A program made the translations under genes and the position numbers. The notes below the pieces were generated by a model. That model ran no database searches and was not told the DNA's origin. It saw nothing but the letters and a program-made list of their open reading frames with translations. Shown in pieces: positions 58,553 to 64,000 of a stretch of 64,000 nucleotides of DNA. This DNA is from Dysidea avara (lineage: Eukaryota; Porifera; Demospongiae; Dictyoceratida; Dysideidae). The stretch spans positions 26,353,471-26,417,470 of the forward strand of contig NC_089272.1 in assembly GCF_963678975.1 (NCBI RefSeq), written 5' to 3'. How positions within the stretch are numbered: position 1 is the first letter of the stretch; every line of letters begins with the position of its first letter.

Positions 58553-59098
58553 TTATAAAAGACGCAATGCTGTTAATAAGTTCTGTGGCATGATAGACTT
58601 CCATCCTAAGCAATATAGATTATAATGTGTATTTAGCATAGGGGTGTATCCATTTACTGGACTTGACTAATAGACTAGATTGCTAGACTCACATAAAGTT
58701 TGCTCAAATACCTTTTTCAACTACTAAAAGTGATTAGTATTATGATCATTATTTTGTGCATATTACACACTCAGGATTATCAGTGTCTTGTCTTGCATTT
58801 TAGAGGCACAAACAGCTATGTAGTCTAGTTTTTGCTATGTATAATCAGTAGGTTGACTTATTCTTAAAAATGTGTACACTACATGTAGTTTTTCACAAAA
58901 ACGCAGCCTTACCTGCCAGTTTTATAGTGTGTGCATTGGGAAATATTTCTCTGGCTAACTGAACACATTGCTATTTACAAGCATTATAAACCAAGGATCT
59001 AGCCAATCTATAGTGAATACGCAGACTGCTGTAAGGTTATTCGATGTTACATTATTTCAATACAATTGCTGTTGTAAAACTGATTGAATACATGCTAA

Positions 59099-61715
59099 TA
59101 GTAGGGTCAAAAATTGTGGTTTCGTGACCAACCTCTGGCTAACAAAGTTTGATGGTTTAATATTGTACTTTAGGGTATTTTAAACAAAATGGGCTCCCAC
59201 GCCGCTTTTTAAAGTCCGGGGAAAGTTCAGTAGAACCAAAAGTCCAAAATAGCTACTAACTGACATGCGCAAAAATAAAAATAATGATAAAAATTCAAAT
59301 AAAGGTTCTTTTAAAACTAATTTGGGGTCAAGCAATCCATTTCTGATGTTATTTTTGTGATTGGATGTTCTGTTAATGTAAAATTTTAAGAATTTTGCTC
59401 AATAATATGTAATATAAACAGTGTGTTAAGTCTAATTCAAGGTTCATCCAATGACTCCAACTCATTTGATGATTCAGGTTCAGTATCAAAATCAGATTCA
59501 GATTCAGATGCAGCTTCAGATTCAGCTCTGAATTGGCAAAGTCATAGCCATCCTGTCACACTGATGGGACTGGAAGTGAAATTGGAAGGGCAGGTTTGTG
59601 TGGCGCACTGGCCATTCACCAATTCCCAAACATGACCTATAGGAGAGGGATGTCTTCTCAGGTCAGGGTGGCACTGAACATAGGCTAAAAAGTTGGCACA
59701 TTTGATATGCTGCTCAAGATTGTCATCATCAGGAAGCAAACGCACCGAAGATTTTTTCTGTAGGCTTTTCCATTTGGTTGCACAGGCTAGATTCAGAGAG
59801 GAATTTTGTGTGTCTCCATAGATGTAGCGGATAACAAAGGACTTAAGGTCATTCAAGACATCATCACTCAGCAGAAGGCCTTCTCTACACTTTGAGATGA
59901 GGCTACCGGCCTCAGTACTTTTTGACAATTTCTCATAGAGGGATATCTTGCTGTGCCCAGAAAAACAGCTGTTGGCATCACAGCCAGACAAGACACAAAA
60001 AGGTATAAGAGATTTGGCAAAATATTCAGTACACATGCCTCTGCAGAAAAAAAATTGCTTCTTAGAGGTATTATAATACCTGGAATGTCATGTGAAATGG
60101 CCGCAGCCTGAATGTACACATCTGTGTCTTCTGCATCACTTACTATGAGATTGCTATAACCAGGTGATATCGATCTTAGAGCTGCATAAACAGATAGCAT
60201 AATTGTGTCAGCCCCACCCTGGCTAAAACTCAGGCTTTCTTTGGTGTCACCAGTTGACAGACTCACTCAGTCCTCACCCACTGAGTAGACTAGTTCCTGA
60301 CTGATAAACTTAGACAGTTTTGAGAGCTGATGAGTTTTGATTAGAGCCTGGAGGCATTTCTTGTTGCCAGCAGTGCAGAGAATTGTCTTGAATTGCAGAC
60401 CATGAGAAATAGATCAGCTGGCTTCATATATACATTGGGTATGGGACCTTGACCCTGAATGCGCAATTCACGCTTATCTTTGATCAGTGGACTCAGCATA
60501 GTCATGGGGATCATTGATGCAGATGATGGTGGTAATACTGACATGCTGTGCCAGGATCACAGACCCTATTTTGTTGGTGTAGTCACCCCAAGTGTGTGGA
60601 GGCCCATCACTCTTGACACATAGGTGATGCTAGGCACTACATCTTGTCCACTAATGCTGTGTAGGAGTTGACATCAAGAGGCAGTAATGCTAACTTCTGC
60701 AGAAGTTTGCTCTTTTGAGTCTTTCTGAAAGTACCATTGGAATTGGACAGTGTTAGGTATTCTTCAGATATACGATGTTTCATGAGCTCAGGTAGAAACA
60801 GTAGACCATTGACATCAACACGGATGCTAGTATCCTGCTATCCATTTCTCCTTGTTTTATTTTTAGTGTGTTTTCAGAGACTTTTCTTGATGGAATCCCT
60901 GCAAAGGTGAGATGTGAATTACGTTTTATGCAATCATGGATGGATTTTTCTTTAGAATAGATGCGCTCATCCATGAAAATTTTTATTGGCTGGGTCTCCC
61001 CATCTTGCTTGGCCTTCTTGAAGTCTGAAATGAGCTCAGGTGTAGCTGGAATAGCTAATTGTGAGGTTCTTAGAGCAGGCAATGCCGGATCAAATGGAAA
61101 GCAATATTAAAGCATGATGTTAGATCTTGTACAGCTTGCCCATCTCTGTGCATACGTGCTGGAGTATATTCCTCATGCTTTTGAGAGAGTTACTTTCTAT
61201 TCACCTGAGCAGCTTGAATTCAACCAATGTTGTTGACAATTTTTTGGCATCAGCCATTAATTGCTTCTCATTGCAAAGAATTGACAGTCAGCTAGTTTTA
61301 GTCAGCTAACTCTGTCAAGGGGGCCGTGTACTGTCAAGAGGGATACTATTGACTGTGGAGCTGAAAGAACAAGGCTTAATCACTGTAAGCAGCTAGCTAA
61401 TTGTTTGTTCCGGTAGCTACCAAACTTAAATTTCTAGGTTATAGGAACATCCAATCACAAAAATAACGTCAGAAATGGATTCCTTGACCCCAAATTAGTC
61501 TAAAAGGAACCTTTATTTGAATTTTTATCATTATTTTATTTTTGCGCATGTCAGCTAGTAGCCATTTTAGACTTTTGGCTCTACTGAACTTTCCCTGGAC
61601 TTTAAAAAGCGGCGTGGGAGCTCATTTTGTTTAAAATACCCTAAAGTACAATATTAAACCATCAAACTTTGTTAGCCAGAGGTTGGTCACGAAACCACAG
61701 TTTTTGACCCTACTA
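59099..61715. mobile_element. Long-TIR DNA element carrying an XPG/FEN1-like gene
   Basis: TIRs of ~272 bp: 59099-59371 (TAGTAGGGTCAAAAATTGTG) and 61445-61715 (inverse, ending TTTTTGACCCTACTA). TAA on both sides may be a 3-bp target duplication. Inside is one decayed minus-strand gene (59437-61082). No DDE transposase was recognised. Academ-type transposons have been described with an XPG-like nuclease; assignment to them is only a hypothesis. Confidence 0.65.
59437..61082 (-). pseudogene. XPG/FEN1-like nuclease of mobile-element type, decayed
   Basis: Reading from 61082 down: an N-terminal block (TFAGIPSRKVSENTLKIKQG), KHRISEEYLTLSNSNGTFRK near 60770, and LIKDKRELRIQGQGPIPNVY near 60460. 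The nuclease-like core follows (60260-59950): GGADTIMLSVYAAL, VSDAEDTDVYIQAA, VLSGCDANSCFSGHSKISLY. Further on are YGDTQNSSLN, ATKWKSLQKKSSVRLLPDDD and HPSPIGHVWELVNGQC, then an acidic tail ending at TGA 59437-59439. The EADT / EDTD / GCD spacing parallels the metal-binding acids of XPG/FEN1 I-domains (inference); here the first acid is replaced (GGADT). Multiple frameshifts (for example near 60036) and in-frame TGAs (near 60268, 59542-59544) show it is dead. Such multicopy proteins occur in sponges and corals (memory). Confidence 0.6.
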
Positions 61716-62036
61716 TAATGCATGTTAATGCATGCTAATTTACAAAAGAGGACTAGAGAAGACTGACAGGTACATTTAGTAGCATTAACGGTGCACAGTG
61801 TTTGTATAATTGCTAGCAGTAGGCACATTATTTTTGTTAACAAACTACACTGATGTTTTAGTGTATTAATGTACAAAGTTTATATGTCTTGTTGCAAGTT
61901 TTACAGTACGTCTTGTGGTGAATGGTGTGATTTCTAAAATACTTCTGTGGTGAAGTCTAGCCATGAAAGGCATGAAAACAAAATGTTTGAGTCCAGTAAT
62001 CCAGTCCAGTAGTCCAGTACAGTGAATGGATGCACC

Positions 62037-63317
62037 TTTCAGCATAGACAATGTTGAAGACACAGAGGAAGGCAAAAGTTTTAGAGGTTTAAAGAATGTT
62101 TATTCTAGGAACACTATTTCTCTGGTTCATGGCAAGATATATCCTACTGTACATTATAATAGTTATGAGTACTCATGATCAGTCGTAGAAAAGAGCAGCA
62201 TAATTGATACCTGTACTAAGAAAAATGCAGTATCATAATTCTACCACACAAATACTATACATTGATAATTAGTACTAAAATTTTGTACAATGTACGTGTG
62301 GTCAATAACACATGTCGGTGGTTGATAATACATGTTTTGCTTTCAATCAAGTGTGCAGGACATTCCTGTGGTGAGCTATGACTAAAGGGACTTAACACAG
62401 GTTACTTACTAGCTATATGGGCTTGATTGTTCACTGTTTGCCATTGCTGCAGCCCAACAGGCGCCTTTTGGCATACTGCACTGTGTACAATGCTTGCATC
62501 GTGGACTTACCTTTGTCTTCCTTTGTGTCCCATTTCTTCAGTTTTGCTGACAGCTCAATTTGCAGTAGCGTGATGGGGATTCGTCTGTAGTTTCCATGGT
62601 GACTGGATTGATAGCAGAGGCACTTCTCCAACTGTTCTATGTTTGTAATGCTGTTAAATGGGCTAAACACAAAGCTGAAAGAGAAGTGTAATGGCCAATT
62701 CACTTTCGAGTCAGTAATTGATAGTTGGGGCGTACATTCAGTCAAAACCTTAATTACCTTGATGCGGTATGCCCTGGTTCACCAGTCATAATAATGTTAC
62801 AAACAAGTAAACAAACAAGCATAAGGAAAAATAAGAAGTTTAAGTCTGATTAGGGATCATAGAAAATAGTAAGGCCAGAAAGGTCACCTACACCTGCAGA
62901 TATACTGTACTAGTGGACATTTCATCCTTAATTCGGTCATGGGTATAGATGGATAAATGTTCACTGGTATATCTGCAGTTGTAGACGGTTTCCCTACATT
63001 TTTCTATGATCTATTCTCAATTATACTCGATAGAGATTATGAGGTCATTATTTAATGATTTTCTGTTTTTAATCAGTGCCCACATGTATTTTAATTCCTA
63101 CACATATTTCCCCATCATTAAAGATTTAACCATTATTTGATCTAATTTGCAAAATATTGAATGTGTGCAGTTCAGTTATATCAAGGTTGTTGCACTCATA
63201 AGTAGCTACCTTGTGCATTGTAGCCTAGAGAAAAGTCTCTGACATTAGCATTAAATTTGCAGGATTTACAAGTAAGAAGTTGAACCTTGAGTGGAACATA
63301 CTGAGCTGTCATGAAGG
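62037..63317. other. Intron or intergenic DNA downstream of the Ig exons
   Basis: At about 62045 AGACAATGTTGAAGACACAGA matches 52706, so the duplicated Ig-gene intron resumes here after the inserted elements. At about 62715 GATAGTTGGGGCGTACATTC resembles 53255. A short inverted pair CAGATATACTGTACTAGTGG / CACTGGTATATCTGCAG lies at 62899-62980. No gene called. Confidence 0.45.
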
Positions 63318-63503
63318 ATGACTAGCTACCTGCACCAGAACCTTGTGTCTGTTACTTTAGAGGATGCCAAGTTACATGCAGAGTTGTCCAAGTTAGCCTA
63401 TATCTGCCAGAGGTTGAGCCTAACTAGCTGTATTGTGGCAAACACTAGAGATATAATGAACAATGGTAATGACCTGCCTGCCTGCACTATACGTTTGGCC
63501 TAA
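63318..63503 (+). other. Short protein-like frame, 61 codons, unrecognised
   Basis: ATG to TAA encodes protein-like sequence with segments TLEDAKLHAELSKLAYICQR and IVANTRDIMNNGNDLPACT. No family recognised, no splice sites assigned and no duplicate elsewhere in the window. It may be chance or a small exon. Confidence 0.2.
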
Positions 63504-63621
63504 AGGTTTGAGCTTTCCTGCCCAACAGTAGCTACCACCCAAATCTAGCCTCATTTTTGTTTCACAATAGCTTGGTATGTAGCATCAGTCATACACAATC
63601 AACCCACCATAAAACTTTTCC

Positions 63622-64000
63622 TTCAGAGTGACCCTGAACCCCTTAAAAATAAAATAACTGAATAATTATTATACTATAGTACAGCAACTAACTAACATAC
63701 TGATACCTTCAGCCAAACAAACTATAACGTGACTATGTTTAACAATACAGGCTTGATTTCTTCACTGTCCATTGTCACTTAAGCCAAAAGTACATGTGCC
63801 TTTCCAAAAATATATATGTGCCTTGCCTGTTGTAATGCCTGTATGATGTGTGGAATATAGCTGAACATTTTATATGTCTTCAGTTCTGCAATTAACTTTA
63901 CAATAATTATGTTTCCCTGAAAACCCAATGTGTATGCATTGTCACTGTAAAACTTTGATATTGTGTTGTTCTTCTGTGAGTCTGTACGCAAATTTCCTTT
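63622..64000 (+). repeat. Duplicate of the Ig-gene intron at 52736-53380
   Basis: Ordered matches: TTCAGAGTGACCCTGAAC (63623 and 52738), ACTGATA(C/T)CTTCAGCCAAAC, ACAGGCTTGATTTC, TAATGCCTGTATGATGT (63833 and 53201), and AACTTTGATATTGTG. The last bases (GCAAATTTCCTTT) match about 54042-54054, which lies some 320 bp before Ig-B1. It is the intron preceding an expected further Ig exon. Confidence 0.75.

Larger units (their letters stand above)
58642..62036. mobile_element. TIR element with ACTGGACT repeat ends, host of a second TIR element
   Basis: The left end GGGTGTATCCATTTACTGGA with GACTAATAGACTAG is mirrored by CCAGTAATCCAGTCCAGTAG and GTGAATGGATGCACC at the right. End structure resembles 31012-31803. 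Between its arms sits the separate element 59099-61715. No own transposase seen. Confidence 0.55.

Noticed and set aside
59423..59635. Serine/aspartate-rich plus-strand frame
   Set aside because: It is the antisense of the acidic Ser/Glu-rich tail of the minus-strand nuclease-like relic.
62431..62745. 104-codon minus-strand frame
   Set aside because: No recognisable motif, no splice sites, and part of it overlaps sequence resembling the duplicated intron.

Overview
The window reads as nuclear DNA of an early-branching animal, most likely a demosponge. This is an inference from gene content: a huge cysteine-rich multi-pass surface protein, a secreted NTR plus Calx-beta protein and a tandem-Ig gene. 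Spliceosomal introns, phase-1 modular exons, several transposon superfamilies and AT-rich intergenic DNA make it clearly eukaryotic. No rRNA, tRNA gene, CRISPR array or bacterial operon is visible.

Only three host genes are well supported. (1) Minus strand 2198-5737: a single-exon 1179-residue secretory or membrane protein with a large N-glycosylated ectodomain, a cysteine-rich stalk and about eight C-terminal membrane spans. (2) Plus strand 25988-30556: five exons encoding signal peptide, NTR (TIMP/netrin-like) domain and two Calx-beta domains, with a TATA box at 25854; exon 4 carries an in-frame TGA. (3) Plus strand from 51102: signal-peptide exon followed by phase 1-1 Ig exons (51443, 54372, 55850). 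The first Ig exon has an in-frame TAA, and the gene probably continues past the window end. Two weaker, decayed coding stretches lie near 12.8-13.8 kb and 17.7-18.1 kb.

Most of the rest is transposable-element DNA, often nested. 6.1-12.5 kb is one element carrying a 5-kb, ~30-bp minisatellite; a second, inverted copy at 56.5-58.6 kb carries a much shorter array. 35.7-39.6 kb holds two adjacent Mutator-like long-TIR elements, one interrupted by a LINE reverse transcriptase. 42.3-47.3 kb is a hAT-type element (perfect 8-bp target duplication) containing two retroelement nuclease remnants, a degenerate LINE and a Harbinger-like MITE. 58.6-62.0 kb is a TIR element split by a second TIR element that encodes a decayed XPG/FEN1-like nuclease. 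MITEs, tRNA-derived SINEs and foldback elements fill introns and intergenic DNA.

The most unusual signal is a short motif, CTCTAATAGAGCAGTCA with a conserved upstream flank. It recurs about nineteen times in the window, inside otherwise unrelated element families. The second notable feature is the minisatellite-carrying element, whose array length differs several-fold between its two copies.
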